Notes: generated from the sequence alone by a model not told the origin. Positions 37,943 through 47,183 are shown, counted from the first letter of the stretch. The stretch is DNA of 64,000 nucleotides from Nocardia iowensis (GCF_019222765.1 NZ_CP078145.1:434001-498000); one strand, 5' to 3'. Program-made: numbers and translations.

Positions 37943-38923
37943 ATGGGGCCGTCCAGCACACCGTTGATCGCCCTCGGCGAGGTGCGTACCTGCCTGGTCC
38001 CCGCGTCCGTCACCCTGCACCGCGCCGAAGCGAGCGAACTGCTCGCGCTGGTGCCGGGTCGGCGCGTGCTGTGGCGGCAACGCCCGGAGACCCTCGCTGT
38101 TTCGCCGGTGACGCCGGTCGGCGTCGACTGCGAAATGGTGATGGATGGCGCCGCGCCGGTGCGTGTGGTCGGTACGGTCGCAGGCCGGGCGGTGGTGACG
38201 GGTGGTCGAATATTGCAGAGTTCGGTGCGCACCCAGGTGGTCCGGGCAGCCGAGCGGCGGCGGCAGACCTGGTCGCACTACATGGGCAGGGTCGGCGTGA
38301 CCGAGCTGATCGACCGGATCGGCGACCGCGCCCAAGCATGTGACGCGCTGGTCAACGGCTACCTGAACGGTCGGCCCGCACCGGAGACCCTGGACTTGGC
38401 CTCGATCAGTGAGCGGCTGCTCGCGCGGCTGCGCGCCGACCCGAGGCTCGACCAGCAAGCACCGCTGCGGGCGGGCACCACCCGGCTGCGCTGGGCGGCG
38501 AAGATCGGCGGCACCGCGGGCCCGAAGCTGCACCTGCGGCTGGACGACGATTTCCTGCGGTCGGCCCGGCTCACCGTGCGCACCGAGGCGGACCTTGTTG
38601 CGGCGCAACGGTTCTGTGAGGATCTCGCGGCGCACGACTGGTTGCTGACGGTCGGCGACGCGGCCATCGAGGAGGCCGATCGTTTTCCACCGGCCAGTCG
38701 CGAGCAGCTGGAGATCCTGGCCGCGGTTTTGGAATGCCTTGCGCACCTGTGGATGCCGGGCGCGCACACCCCGCCCGAGCTGCGCGGCCTGTGGAAGGAT
38801 CTGCAACGCGATCCGGGGTTCAGTAGACAGTGGACCGCGCGAACCGGGCAGGTGCGTGACCGACTGCGGGTCGCGCAGTGGAATTTGTCCCGCGGTATTC
38901 GCGTAGGCACTACCGAATGTTGA
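37943..38923 (+). CDS. SCO2521 family protein
   Basis: The 326-aa protein begins MGPSSTPLIALGEVRTCLVPAS. GRRVLWRQRPETLAVSP near residue 43, VTGGRILQSSVRTQVVR near 83, and TTRLRWAAKIGG near 175 fit the SCO2521 family, which accompanies SCO2522 in the cassette. It starts three or six bases after the SCO2522 stop, so the two are one operon. The other usual members (variant P-loop protein, SCO2524 and a methyltransferase) are not beside it. Confidence 0.7.
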   Translation: MGPSSTPLIALGEVRTCLVPASVTLHRAEASELLALVPGRRVLWRQRPETLAVSPVTPVGVDCEMVMDGAAPVRVVGTVAGRAVVTGGRILQSSVRTQVVRAAERRRQTWSHYMGRVGVTELIDRIGDRAQACDALVNGYLNGRPAPETLDLASISERLLARLRADPRLDQQAPLRAGTTRLRWAAKIGGTAGPKLHLRLDDDFLRSARLTVRTEADLVAAQRFCEDLAAHDWLLTVGDAAIEEADRFPPASREQLEILAAVLECLAHLWMPGAHTPPELRGLWKDLQRDPGFSRQWTARTGQVRDRLRVAQWNLSRGIRVGTTEC

Positions 38924-38983
38924 GCGAAGTCGCTTGCGGCACAGGGTTATGGCCGGAACCAGCGGCGAGCGGACTCGGCCGTT

Positions 38984-39484
38984 TCACTGGTCGAGCTTGT
39001 ATTCCAGCACGTCGCGGGGTTCACCGATGCCGAAGTAGCACTCTTCGTAGGCCGTCCATTCGAAGCCGAGCCGCTTGTAGAGGTTGTATGCCGACTGGTT
39101 GGTCGGACGCACGGTGATGAGCACGCTGCGGATCGCGTGCTGCCTGCACAGGTCGATCGCTTCTTCGAGCAGGGTCGAGCCGTAGCCGCGGCCGCAGCGG
39201 TCCGCGGTCACCGCGAGGCTGAGCAGCCATGCCCGCCGATCGGGGGTGAGGGCCACCAGCACGTGGCCGAGGACCATGCCGTCGGCCTCCGCGATCAGCC
39301 AGTTGTCGCCGTGCAGGTCGAAGAGCTGGCGCAACGCGAAGTAGGGGTACGACTGATCGCCGAAGCGCTCCGTCTCGATCGCCGCGACGTCCTCGAGATC
39401 GGAAAGCGCGGCAATCCGGTACACGGGCGTCGGTGACGTCGTCGCGATGTCCAATGTGCTCCCTTGCGCGGTGACGCGGGTCAT
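38984..39484 (-). CDS. GNAT family acetyltransferase
   Basis: The 166-aa protein has the acetyl-CoA loop LAVTADRCGRGYGSTLLEEAI near residue 92 and the later RPTNQSAYNLYKRLGFEWT near 126, the classical GNAT A and B motifs, close to RimI-like enzymes. The acceptor is unknown. It is a single leftward gene with no clear partner. Confidence 0.88.
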   Translation of the reverse strand: MTRVTAQGSTLDIATTSPTPVYRIAALSDLEDVAAIETERFGDQSYPYFALRQLFDLHGDNWLIAEADGMVLGHVLVALTPDRRAWLLSLAVTADRCGRGYGSTLLEEAIDLCRQHAIRSVLITVRPTNQSAYNLYKRLGFEWTAYEECYFGIGEPRDVLEYKLDQ

Positions 39485-39682
39485 AACCCCAAAGCGTAGG
39501 CGTTAGCTCGGTCGGTCGAGGCGCACCAGGCGTGCGCCGTCCGGATCGAGGTAGTTTAAGCGAGCCGAGCCGCACTGCCCGGCGGAAATCGCGTCCTCCC
39601 GGTGTCCGTTCTACCCCGAATCGACCCCGCTGATGCCGTTGCTTCGGATTTGCGACCAGTTTGCGTCGGTAGCGAGATCTTT

Positions 39683-40432
39683 TCAGTCGGTAGGAGCACG
39701 GAACCGGATGTGCCGGGCCGTGAGTTCGTCGGCTTCGTCGCTCGCCAGGAACGCCACCACATCGGTGATCTCGGTCGCCTCGTCGAGTCGATCGAGCCCG
39801 CTCGTGCCCGTTTCGTAGCTCGTCCCCTGCCCGCTGTTGGCTTGACCTCGGCCGTTCGGTTCGGCCGTGCCGGGGCTGACGGCGGTGACAGCGATGCGCC
39901 GCGGTGCGAAGTCCGCGGCAAGCGCGCGGGTGAATTCCGCGATGGCGCCCGCTGTGGCGTCGGCGACGGCGCTGCCCGGCGATGGCGTGGTTGCGCCCGC
40001 GACCGTGATGATGCGGCCGCCGTCGGCCAGGTGGTGCCAAGCGAGCTGCATGCCGTGGAAGACGGCCTTGGCCTGGGCCGCGAAGCCGGAATCGAACTCT
40101 TCACCGGTGATGTCCGGCAGTGGTGTCGCGATTGCCGCGGCGTTGTTGACCAGCACGTCCCAGTGCCCGAACTCGTCGAGGAGGGCCTGCACCAGTTCCT
40201 CGTATTCGGCACGATCACCGAGGTCGGCCGCGAGTGCCGATGCCGAACCATCGGCCCCGGTGATCTCCTTCACCACATCGGCGGCCGATTCCGGGCTGTG
40301 TGGATGCTGGATCACCACCTGAGCCCCTTGTCCGGCAAGGGCTTTGGCGATGGACTTGCCGATTCCGGTGTCGGCGCCGGTGATCAGCGCCGTCTTTCCG
40401 GTCAGCGGGCCGGTCTTGGTCATGACCTTCAT
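39683..40432 (-). CDS. Short-chain dehydrogenase/reductase-like protein lacking catalytic Tyr-Lys
   Basis: The 249-aa protein has the Rossmann motif ALITGADTGIGKSIAKALAG near residue 15, VLVNNAAAI near 92, and the later VTAVSPGTAEP. In the place of the YxxxK pair the sequence reads GSAVADATAGAIAEF (near 155), with no Tyr or Lys. It may be a non-catalytic or altered SDR, or an enzyme with a moved active site. The start is taken as MKVMTKTG; MTKTG three codons later is possible. tRNA-Pro lies upstream. Confidence 0.8.
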   Translation of the reverse strand: MKVMTKTGPLTGKTALITGADTGIGKSIAKALAGQGAQVVIQHPHSPESAADVVKEITGADGSASALAADLGDRAEYEELVQALLDEFGHWDVLVNNAAAIATPLPDITGEEFDSGFAAQAKAVFHGMQLAWHHLADGGRIITVAGATTPSPGSAVADATAGAIAEFTRALAADFAPRRIAVTAVSPGTAEPNGRGQANSGQGTSYETGTSGLDRLDEATEITDVVAFLASDEADELTARHIRFRAPTD

Positions 40433-40559
40433 TCTGCCGGTCCACAGCGATATCGGCGCAACCACTTCGAGTGGATCGACGGCTGGACAACTGGCTTGCC
40501 GATCCGAGTTCGATAGTTCGTGAAGAGGAGTAGACAGATCGCCGACTGCCGGAAAACAA

Positions 40560-40593
40560 CTCCGCCCCCGGCCTTGGCAGGCCGGGGGCGGAG
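40560..40593 (-). terminator. Terminator of tRNA-Pro
   Basis: A 14-bp perfect stem (40560-40573 with 40580-40593) and a 6-nt loop are followed on the minus strand by GTTGTTTTCC. It starts 20 bases beyond the tRNA. Confidence 0.85.
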
Positions 40594-40611
40594 CGTTCGT
40601 CTCAACCACGA

Positions 40612-40686
<75 letters not shown>

Positions 40687-40769
40687 TGAATCGAACCTGG
40701 AGTAGCTTACAACAGGGACGGTCTAGACGTTAAACCACCAGTTCAGAGGGGGTAACCCGGGCGGGTCGG

Positions 40770-42428
40770 TCAGTTGTCGTGCGGACGGATGCTGGTGAAG
40801 ATGCGCTTGGCGGTTTCGGTGTCGATGGCCTCGGGGACGCCGGTGTCGGCCGCGATCACCATGACGAAGCTGCCGTTCTCGGTGGGGAACGCGACGGTGT
40901 AGACGGAGTACTCCGTGGCACAGCCGGGCTTGGCTTTGGTCACGGTGCCCTTGGTTTCGACGAACATGCCGCGCTGCGATCCGTCCAGTGATTCGAGCGG
41001 GACGGGCGGGGCCGGGTGGCCGTCGGACGACGCCGTGTAGGCGAGCTTGGCCGTTCTGGTGCCGAGTTCGGTTGCGGCGGCTGCCGTATCGGGGTCCTTC
41101 GAGCCGGTGAGGAAGGAGACGGTGCGGGTCGATCCCGGGCAGTAGCCCTTGCCGTGGCTGGCATAGCCCTTGCCCGCGACCGCGTTCGGTGGTTCACCGA
41201 AGCCGCCGATGGCGGTCTCCGGTGCGATGGTCCAGCCTGCGGGCACGTCGTAGGCGGCACCGCGGTCGGGGGCGACCACCACCTGGTAGCCGGGGATGAC
41301 GGGGGTTTCGTTGCGGCCATGGCCGTTCGGGGTCGGTTGCGCCGAAGTCGTTTTCGACGGTGTCGGTTCCGCGTTCGCACTGGTGGTCAGTGCGCTCACC
41401 ATGGAAGGCGAACTGCCTTGCGCGTCGGCGTTGTCCGAACCGCGCTGCGCGAGCGTCACCGCGGTCACCGCGCCCGCGGCCACCAGCAACACCACCAGTC
41501 CGATCAGCAGCAGGGTCTTGCCGCGCCCACTGGGCGGTGGGCCGCTCGCGCCGTGGTTCGGCGGCACCTGGTGCGGCGGGCCGCCGAAGCCGCTCTGTGG
41601 CGCGTACAACCCGGCTACCGGCTGTCCATACTGCGGTGCGGCCTGGGTGGGCGCCCGGTACTGCTCGATCGGCGGTACCTCGCCGTACTGAGCCGGCGCG
41701 GGTTGCCATTGCGGCGTGGGATCGGGCTGGCCTAGTCGGGTGGCGTTGGGATAGCCGAGCAGTGTCGGCGCCGCCTCGCCCGGCCCGTGCTGGCTCGGTT
41801 CGGGCGTTCCGAGGCTCGGCTGCCAGAGCCCGGCCGGCTCGCCGGAGTGCGGCTGCGCCAACAGAGTTGGGTCCGCCTGACCCGGTGCTGCCGGGGGTGG
41901 CTGCCACGGCGCGGGCTGAGCCGGTGCGCCGGATAGGGGCTGCGCCAACAGCGTTGGGTCTGCCCGCCCGGCTGTCGGTGCCTGCCACTGCGGGGTGGGC
42001 GGCGCCTGACCACTGCTGCCGGGCTGCCCCTGCGGGGTGGGAGCGGGACTGCTCGGCTGCCACTGCAAGGTCGGGTCAGGTTGCCCCGACCCGGTCGGAC
42101 TCGGCTGCCATTGGTAGTTAGGGGCGGGTTGCGCCTGTTCCGGTTGGACCGCCGACCCGGCCGCTCGAGGTGCGCTCGCTCCTGGCTGCCATTGGACGGT
42201 GGGATCGGGTTGTCCCGGTCCTGCTGTCGGCGACGGCCACGCGACCTGCTCATGAAAGCCGGAATCCCGCTTCCACGGCCGGGCGGGGACCGCCTGCTCG
42301 GCGGTCTCGTCATCGGACCCGGCGGGGCCGAATTGCGCCGCGCCGGATGACTGTTGCTGGTATGGGTGCGCCGCACCGGGCCGCCCCAGAACCGTCGGGT
42401 CGTTGCGCCGGTCGTCGAATCCACTCAC
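40770..42428 (-). CDS. Pro/Gln-rich single-pass membrane protein
   Basis: The 552-aa protein starts at the GTG at 42428 (VSGFDDRRNDPTVLGRP). Residues 1-285 are low complexity with repeated GQPDPT(V/L)QWQP and (R/Q)ADPTLLAQP units. One membrane helix follows (TLLLIGLVVLLVAAGAVTAVTLA near 300), then a Ser/Thr-rich linker and a C-terminal domain (residues 360-552) with two conserved-looking Cys (GYCPGST, PGCATEYS), which could form a disulfide outside the cell. It resembles actinobacterial proteins with a DUF8017-like ending; this is uncertain. It may tie the envelope to cytoplasmic partners. Confidence 0.7.
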   Translation of the reverse strand: MSGFDDRRNDPTVLGRPGAAHPYQQQSSGAAQFGPAGSDDETAEQAVPARPWKRDSGFHEQVAWPSPTAGPGQPDPTVQWQPGASAPRAAGSAVQPEQAQPAPNYQWQPSPTGSGQPDPTLQWQPSSPAPTPQGQPGSSGQAPPTPQWQAPTAGRADPTLLAQPLSGAPAQPAPWQPPPAAPGQADPTLLAQPHSGEPAGLWQPSLGTPEPSQHGPGEAAPTLLGYPNATRLGQPDPTPQWQPAPAQYGEVPPIEQYRAPTQAAPQYGQPVAGLYAPQSGFGGPPHQVPPNHGASGPPPSGRGKTLLLIGLVVLLVAAGAVTAVTLAQRGSDNADAQGSSPSMVSALTTSANAEPTPSKTTSAQPTPNGHGRNETPVIPGYQVVVAPDRGAAYDVPAGWTIAPETAIGGFGEPPNAVAGKGYASHGKGYCPGSTRTVSFLTGSKDPDTAAAATELGTRTAKLAYTASSDGHPAPPVPLESLDGSQRGMFVETKGTVTKAKPGCATEYSVYTVAFPTENGSFVMVIAADTGVPEAIDTETAKRIFTSIRPHDN

Positions 42429-42466
42429 AGTTGTCCCCTGCCTGACACACGTCTCGGCACGCGACC

Positions 42467-43429
42467 TTAGCGGGCGACGGCCTCCGATGTGGACACGCCC
42501 TGGCCCGTGTCGGCCGACGGTCGCTTCGGGGGCGCGGCGACCAGCGTCAACAGCGTGGCCTCCGGGCGGCAGCAGAAGCGGTACGGCGCCCACGGCGACG
42601 TGCCGACGCCAGCGGAGACATGGAGTTGGGTGTGCGCGCCCCACTTGGACGAGCCCTTCACCCGGGACCGGTCGATGCCGCAATTGGTGACGAGCGCGCC
42701 GTATCCGGGCAGGCACAGCTGGCCGCCGTGCGTGTGTCCGGCCATGACGAGGTCGTAGCCGTCCTCGGCGAAGCGGTCCAGCACGCGCGGCTCGGGCGAG
42801 TGGGTCAGGCCGATGCGCAAGTCCGCCAGCGGGTTCGGGGCGCCCGCCACGGTGTCGTAGCGGTCGCGGTGCAGGTGCGGGTCGTCGACGCCCGCGGTGG
42901 CGATCCGGATGCCGGCCACCTCGAGGTCGCGGCGGATGTGCGTCAGATCCAGCCAGCCACGCTCGGTGAAGGCCGCGCGCAGGTCTTTCCACGGCAGCGG
43001 GGCGCCGTAGACGCGGCGGTGATCCTTCTTGAAGTACTTCATCGGGTTCTTCGGCACCGGCGCGAAGTAGTCGTTGCTCCCGAAAACGAAAAGCCCCGGG
43101 CGGGAAAGCAATCCGCCGAGGGCCTGGACTACCGCGGGTACCGACTTCTGATGCGAGAGGTTGTCGCCGGTGTTGATGACCAGATCCGGCTCCAGCCGAT
43201 CCAGTTCGCGCAGCCACTGCTGCTTTCGCTGCTGGCCGGGCGTCATGTGCAGATCGCTGATGTGTAGCACCCGCAGCGACGACGACCCCGGCGCGAGGAC
43301 CGGCATGGTGGTCTCCCGCAGAACGAAGGCGTTGCGTTCGACCAGCGAGGCGTAGCCGATTCCGGCCACCGCCGCCCCGGCGGCTCCCAACGCGGTCGTG
43401 CGGACAGCAGAGGTCGAGATTACGGGCAT
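42467..43429 (-). CDS. Metallophosphoesterase
   Basis: The 320-aa protein has a hydrophobic N-terminal segment and then the calcineurin-like motifs in order: HISDLHMTPG near residue 57, INTGDNLSH near 85, GSNDYF near 117 (GN(H)D in other families) and GHTHGGQLCLPGYG near 232. The Mycobacterium tuberculosis gene Rv3683 is of this type and lies in the same position. It probably cleaves a phosphoester at the inner face or outside of the membrane. Confidence 0.88.
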   Translation of the reverse strand: MPVISTSAVRTTALGAAGAAVAGIGYASLVERNAFVLRETTMPVLAPGSSSLRVLHISDLHMTPGQQRKQQWLRELDRLEPDLVINTGDNLSHQKSVPAVVQALGGLLSRPGLFVFGSNDYFAPVPKNPMKYFKKDHRRVYGAPLPWKDLRAAFTERGWLDLTHIRRDLEVAGIRIATAGVDDPHLHRDRYDTVAGAPNPLADLRIGLTHSPEPRVLDRFAEDGYDLVMAGHTHGGQLCLPGYGALVTNCGIDRSRVKGSSKWGAHTQLHVSAGVGTSPWAPYRFCCRPEATLLTLVAAPPKRPSADTGQGVSTSEAVAR

Positions 43430-43587
43430 TTGCCCAGCATAGGTGACCCCGTTGCGGAACGCCGAGTGTGTTTACGCACAAACGCTTGCGCACCCGCCGC
43501 TGACCGCCCCGCAAAACAGCGCCGCGATTCGCCGTGGCGGCGCAAATGTGGTGGGCGGGTTGCGAAGGACCGGCTACCGTGAGCCTC

Positions 43588-44052
43588 ATGTCGGAACTCA
43601 AAGCGCAACTGCGGACGGACATGACCGCCGCGATGAAAGCCAAGGACACGCTGCGCCTTGCCACGTTGCGGATGCTGCTCGCCGCCATCCAGACGGCCGA
43701 GACCGCAGGCTCCGAGGCGCGTGAACTCTCCGATGCCGAGGTGATCGCCGTGCTGCAGAAAGAGGCGAAGAAGCGCAGCGAGTCGGCCGAGATCTACACC
43801 CAGAACGGTCGCGGCGAGCTGGCCGCCAACGAGCACGCCGAGGCGCGGATCATCGACGAGTACCTGCCCACCCAGCTGAATGAGGCCGAGATCGCCGACC
43901 TCGCCGACACCGCCATCGCGCAGGTCGCCGAGGAAATCGGCGAGCGGCCCGGCATGCGCCAGATGGGCCAGGTCATGAAGATCGCCTCCGAGCTGGCGGC
44001 GGGCAAGGCCGACGGCTCCCGGATCTCGGCAGCGGTCAAAGCCAGACTCTGA
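43588..44052 (+). CDS. GatB/YqeY domain protein
   Basis: The 154-aa protein MSELKAQLRTDMTAAMKAKDTL is helical throughout and carries VLQKEAKKRSESAEIY near residue 55, IIDEYLPTQL near 90 and MGQVMKIASELAAGKADGS near 128. YqeY is related to the C-terminal domain of GatB; its role with tRNA amidation is inferred. The ATG at 43588 is chosen over an earlier start. A strong terminator follows. It corresponds to Rv3688c. Confidence 0.9.
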   Translation: MSELKAQLRTDMTAAMKAKDTLRLATLRMLLAAIQTAETAGSEARELSDAEVIAVLQKEAKKRSESAEIYTQNGRGELAANEHAEARIIDEYLPTQLNEAEIADLADTAIAQVAEEIGERPGMRQMGQVMKIASELAAGKADGSRISAAVKARL

Positions 44053-44074
44053 CGGCACCAGCCGAGCTACGAAG

Positions 44075-44107
44075 AGGGGCCGCGAACCATTCAGGTTCGC
44101 GGCCCCT
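44075..44107 (+). terminator. Terminator between YqeY and the PBP gene
   Basis: A 14-bp perfect stem (44075-44088 with 44094-44107), a 5-nt loop and a following T-run form a classical intrinsic terminator for YqeY; the convergent PBP gene ends just beyond. The stem core GGGGCCGCGAAC also appears in the large inverted repeat at 49706-49800. Confidence 0.9.
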
Positions 44108-44112
44108 TTTTG

Positions 44113-46482
44113 TCAGCGTGGGATGGGGATCGGGATCGGGATGGGCGGCAACAGCGGTGGTGGTGGCAGCCCGGGGATCCCCGGCAGCGCCGGTGGCGGT
44201 CCGGGCGGCGGGGCCGCGCGTTGCGTGCCGTCACTGATGTAGAGCGTGATCACCGAGCCGGGAATCGCCGACCCATTGGGTGCGGTCCCCATTACCGTGC
44301 CCTTCGCCTGAGCGCCCGGGCCGGTCACCGGTGTCACCTGGAAGCCGGCGCCGACCAGTGCCGCCGTCGCCGCGCCCTGTGTCATCCCGACCACGTCGGG
44401 CACCTGGGCATTGTTCGACCCACGCACGTACTTGTCGTCCAGCGGCGGCAGCGCGGGCGGCGGGAAGTGGTTGAGCACGGGCTTGATGGAGTTGAACCAG
44501 GTCCGCGCGGGTTCGTTACCGCCGAACAGGTTTCCGTCGCCACAGTTGCGCAGCGGGAACGAGCAGATCTCGCCGGGCGTCGGGCTGTCGCCGTAGACGT
44601 AGGTGGCAGCGGCCAGCGAGTTGGTGAAACCGACGAAGGCCGACGAGCGGTGGCTCTCGGTGGTTCCGGTCTTGCCGGACAGCGGAGCGTTCCAGCCGGT
44701 CGACTGGGCCGCGCCCGCCGCGGTGCCGCTGATGTCGTCCTTGCTCATCGCGTTGGCCAGCGTATTGGCCAGGCCCGGCTCGACGACCTGCTCGCAGGCC
44801 TGCTGGGTGAGCGGCACCTGCTTGCCCTGGCGGTCGACGACCTCCTTGATCGGGTTCGGCGGGCACCACTTGCCGCCGGAGGCGAGCGTCGCGGCGACGT
44901 TCGACAGCTCCAGCGGGTTGATCGCGACCGGTCCGAGGGTGAACGAACCGAGGTTCTGTTCCTTGATCATGTCGGCGAGGCTCTGGTTGCCGTGCCCCGA
45001 GCTGCCCGGCTCGGTGTAGGAGCGCATGCCGAGCCGGACCGCCATGTCGACGGTCGGCGTCACCCCGACGGCCTGGATCAGCTTGACGAACGCGGTGTTC
45101 GGCGAGGTGGCCAGCGCTTCGGTCACCGACATCGGTGACTTGTACTTGCCCGCGTTCTCGACGCAGTAGGTGGCGGGCGGGCAGCCGCGGGCGCCACCGT
45201 TACCCATGCCCCTGGCCTCGAACCGGCCCGGCACGTCGAGCTGGGCGTTGATGCCGAGGCCCTTCTCCATGGCCGCGGCGGCGGTGAAGACCTTGAAGAT
45301 CGAGCCCGCGCCGTCGCCGACCATCGAATACGGCTGCGGCTGCACGGTCTCGTTCGCGTCGCGGTTCAGGCCGTAGGTGCGGCTGGAGGCCATCGCGAGC
45401 AGCGGATGCGAATCCTGGCCCGGGGCCACGACGGACATCACCTGGGCGATGTTGTCGAGATTCGGGTTGGCCGCCTCGGTCACCGAGCGTTTCACCGAAT
45501 CCTGCACGGCGGGGTCGAGGTTCGTCTTGATCAGGTAGCCGCCCTTGTCGATCTGCTCCCTGCTGATGCCCGCGTTGGCCAGGTACTGAATGGCGTAATC
45601 GCAGAAGAAGCCGCGATCGTTGGCGGCGATGCAGCCGCGCGGCAGGCCCTTCGGCTCCGGCAGCACACCGAGCGGCTTGGTCTTGGCCTCGCGGAATTCG
45701 TCGGCGCGGCTGGGGATGTTCTGGATCATCGTGTCCAGCACCGTGTTGCGTCGAGCCAGCACGCCATCGGCATTGGTGTACGGGTTCAGCTTCGACGAGC
45801 TCTGCACCATGCCGGCCAGCATCGCCGCCTGCGACACGTTCAGCTCGGCGGCGTCGATGCCGAAGTAGGTCTGCGCCGCGTCCTGGATGCCGTAGGAGGA
45901 GTTACCGAACGGGACCAGGTTCAGGTACCTGGTGAGGATCTCGTCCTTGGTCAGCTCCCGGTCCAGGGTGAGCGCCATCCGGATCTCGCGGATCTTGCGC
46001 GCGGGGGTGGTCTCGATGGCGGCCCTGCGCTCGGCGTCGGTCTTGGCCACGACGAGCAGCTGGAAGTTCTTCACGTACTGCTGGTCGAGCGTCGATGCGC
46101 CCTGCTGGACTTCACCGCTGGTGGTGTTGGTGAGGAACGCGCGCAACGTGCCCTGCCAGTCCACACCCTCGTGCTCGGCGAAGCGCCGGTCCTCGATGGA
46201 GACGATCGCCAGCTTCATGTCGTTGGAGATCTTGTCGCTGGGAACTTCGAAGCGGCGCTGCTCGTAGAGCCAGGCGATCGGTGTTCCACTCGCGTCGACC
46301 ATCGTCGAGACGGCGGGCGCGGTGCCCTCCACCAGTTCCGAGGACACGTTGTCGACGGCGTCGGCGGCGCGGTTCGAGATGAATCCGAAGCCACCTGCGA
46401 GCGGGAACATCAACCCGGCGACGAGCACGGCGGCCAGCGCGCAACTGCCGGCCAGCCTCGCGAGCGTATGTGTGATCGGCAC
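44113..46482 (-). CDS. ponA2: Class A penicillin-binding protein with PASTA domain (PonA2 type)
   Basis: It is a bifunctional cell wall enzyme: glycan strand synthesis plus peptide cross-linking. The 789-aa protein starts at the GTG at 46482. It has one membrane helix (residues 15-35), a glycosyltransferase domain with IEDRRFAEHEGVD near 92, and a transpeptidase domain with the SxxK serine in GSIFK near 400, SPN near 458 and KTG in SGKTGTTE near 608. A single PASTA domain (AQVPDVVGMTQGAATAALVGAGF) covers 690-755, and the tail is Pro-rich. It is divergent from whiB4, as in mycobacteria (Rv3682). Confidence 0.93.
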   Translation of the reverse strand: MPITHTLARLAGSCALAAVLVAGLMFPLAGGFGFISNRAADAVDNVSSELVEGTAPAVSTMVDASGTPIAWLYEQRRFEVPSDKISNDMKLAIVSIEDRRFAEHEGVDWQGTLRAFLTNTTSGEVQQGASTLDQQYVKNFQLLVVAKTDAERRAAIETTPARKIREIRMALTLDRELTKDEILTRYLNLVPFGNSSYGIQDAAQTYFGIDAAELNVSQAAMLAGMVQSSSKLNPYTNADGVLARRNTVLDTMIQNIPSRADEFREAKTKPLGVLPEPKGLPRGCIAANDRGFFCDYAIQYLANAGISREQIDKGGYLIKTNLDPAVQDSVKRSVTEAANPNLDNIAQVMSVVAPGQDSHPLLAMASSRTYGLNRDANETVQPQPYSMVGDGAGSIFKVFTAAAAMEKGLGINAQLDVPGRFEARGMGNGGARGCPPATYCVENAGKYKSPMSVTEALATSPNTAFVKLIQAVGVTPTVDMAVRLGMRSYTEPGSSGHGNQSLADMIKEQNLGSFTLGPVAINPLELSNVAATLASGGKWCPPNPIKEVVDRQGKQVPLTQQACEQVVEPGLANTLANAMSKDDISGTAAGAAQSTGWNAPLSGKTGTTESHRSSAFVGFTNSLAAATYVYGDSPTPGEICSFPLRNCGDGNLFGGNEPARTWFNSIKPVLNHFPPPALPPLDDKYVRGSNNAQVPDVVGMTQGAATAALVGAGFQVTPVTGPGAQAKGTVMGTAPNGSAIPGSVITLYISDGTQRAAPPPGPPPALPGIPGLPPPPLLPPIPIPIPIPR

Positions 46483-46841
46483 GATCCCCAGCCTACGGGG
46501 TGGGGTCCGCGCGCTCTTCCGTGCGTTTACCCGAAGGCGATTCGGATGTGCGATTGGGCGTGTCGCGAGGGCGAGTCTGGCGTGTCGCGGGACGGCGCGC
46601 CGCGAATGTGCCGGACCCGCCGCCGCTCCCGCCATTTTGCAGGGACGGACGTACCAAAAAATCACGGGACGGTCTTGCGCTAGGCCCATACCTTTACCTA
46701 GATTGAGAACCCAGTGTGATAGAGCTAACACTCAAAGTGGAATGTGGTGCAGTTCGCAGCGGGGTTTGGGTTGCTGCGACGCTGACACGCGATTCTGGAG
46801 CGCCGTTGACCCGGTGTTCGGACTGCAAAGGGGCACACCAA
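46483..46841. other. Divergent promoter region of ponA2 and whiB4
   Basis: There is no gene in this stretch. TTGCGC (46676-46681) and TAGATT (46700-46705), 18 bases apart, could be the whiB4 promoter. A CRP-like site at 46713-46732 lies just after. The ponA2 promoter must lie nearer 46500-46600, but no pair of boxes stands out. Confidence 0.5.
46713..46732. promoter_or_regulatory. CRP-like site upstream of whiB4
   Basis: AGTGTGATAGAGCTAACACT has symmetric ends (AGTGT/ACACT) and reads TGTGA-N6-TAACA, one base off the mycobacterial CRP consensus TGTGA-N6-TCACA. It lies just after the predicted -10 box, so it may repress whiB4. The crp gene is 5 kb away. Confidence 0.5.
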
Positions 46842-47165
46842 ATGCACATGACAACCCCCATCGCTCGATTGGACGTGGAGCAGGCCGAAGCAAGGATCGC
46901 CTGGGTAGCCCAGGCCCGATGCAAGGAAGTGGATCCCGATCAGTTGTTCGTCCGCGGCGCTGCGCAGCGCAAAGCCGCGACGATCTGCAGGCACTGCCCG
47001 GTGTTGATGCAGTGTGGTGCCGACGCCCTCGACAATCGCGTGGAGTTCGGCGTGTGGGGCGGTATGACCGAGCGGCAGCGTCGCGCGCTGCTCAAGCAGC
47101 ACCCGGAGGTGACCTCCTGGGCCGACTTCTTCCAGGCCCAACGCCAGCATCAGGTGGCAATGTAG
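46842..47165 (+). CDS. whiB4: WhiB4-type iron-sulfur transcriptional regulator
   Basis: The 107-aa protein has the four iron-sulfur cysteines in ARCKEVD and CRHCPVLMQC, then the WhiB turn GVWGGMTERQRRALLKQHPEV. It closely resembles mycobacterial WhiB4, a redox sensor controlling antioxidant genes. The ATG at 46842 has AAGGGG eight bases upstream. The gene lies between ponA2 and the ArsA-like ATPases, as in Rv3681c. A hairpin ends its transcript. Confidence 0.95.
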   Translation: MHMTTPIARLDVEQAEARIAWVAQARCKEVDPDQLFVRGAAQRKAATICRHCPVLMQCGADALDNRVEFGVWGGMTERQRRALLKQHPEVTSWADFFQAQRQHQVAM

Positions 47166-47183
47166 CCCCCGCACACATTCGGA

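Noticed and set aside
40433..40609. N-terminal extension of the SDR frame
   Set aside because: The extension would run through the tRNA terminator hairpin and has no start with a ribosome site; the SDR begins at its Rossmann strand near 40432.
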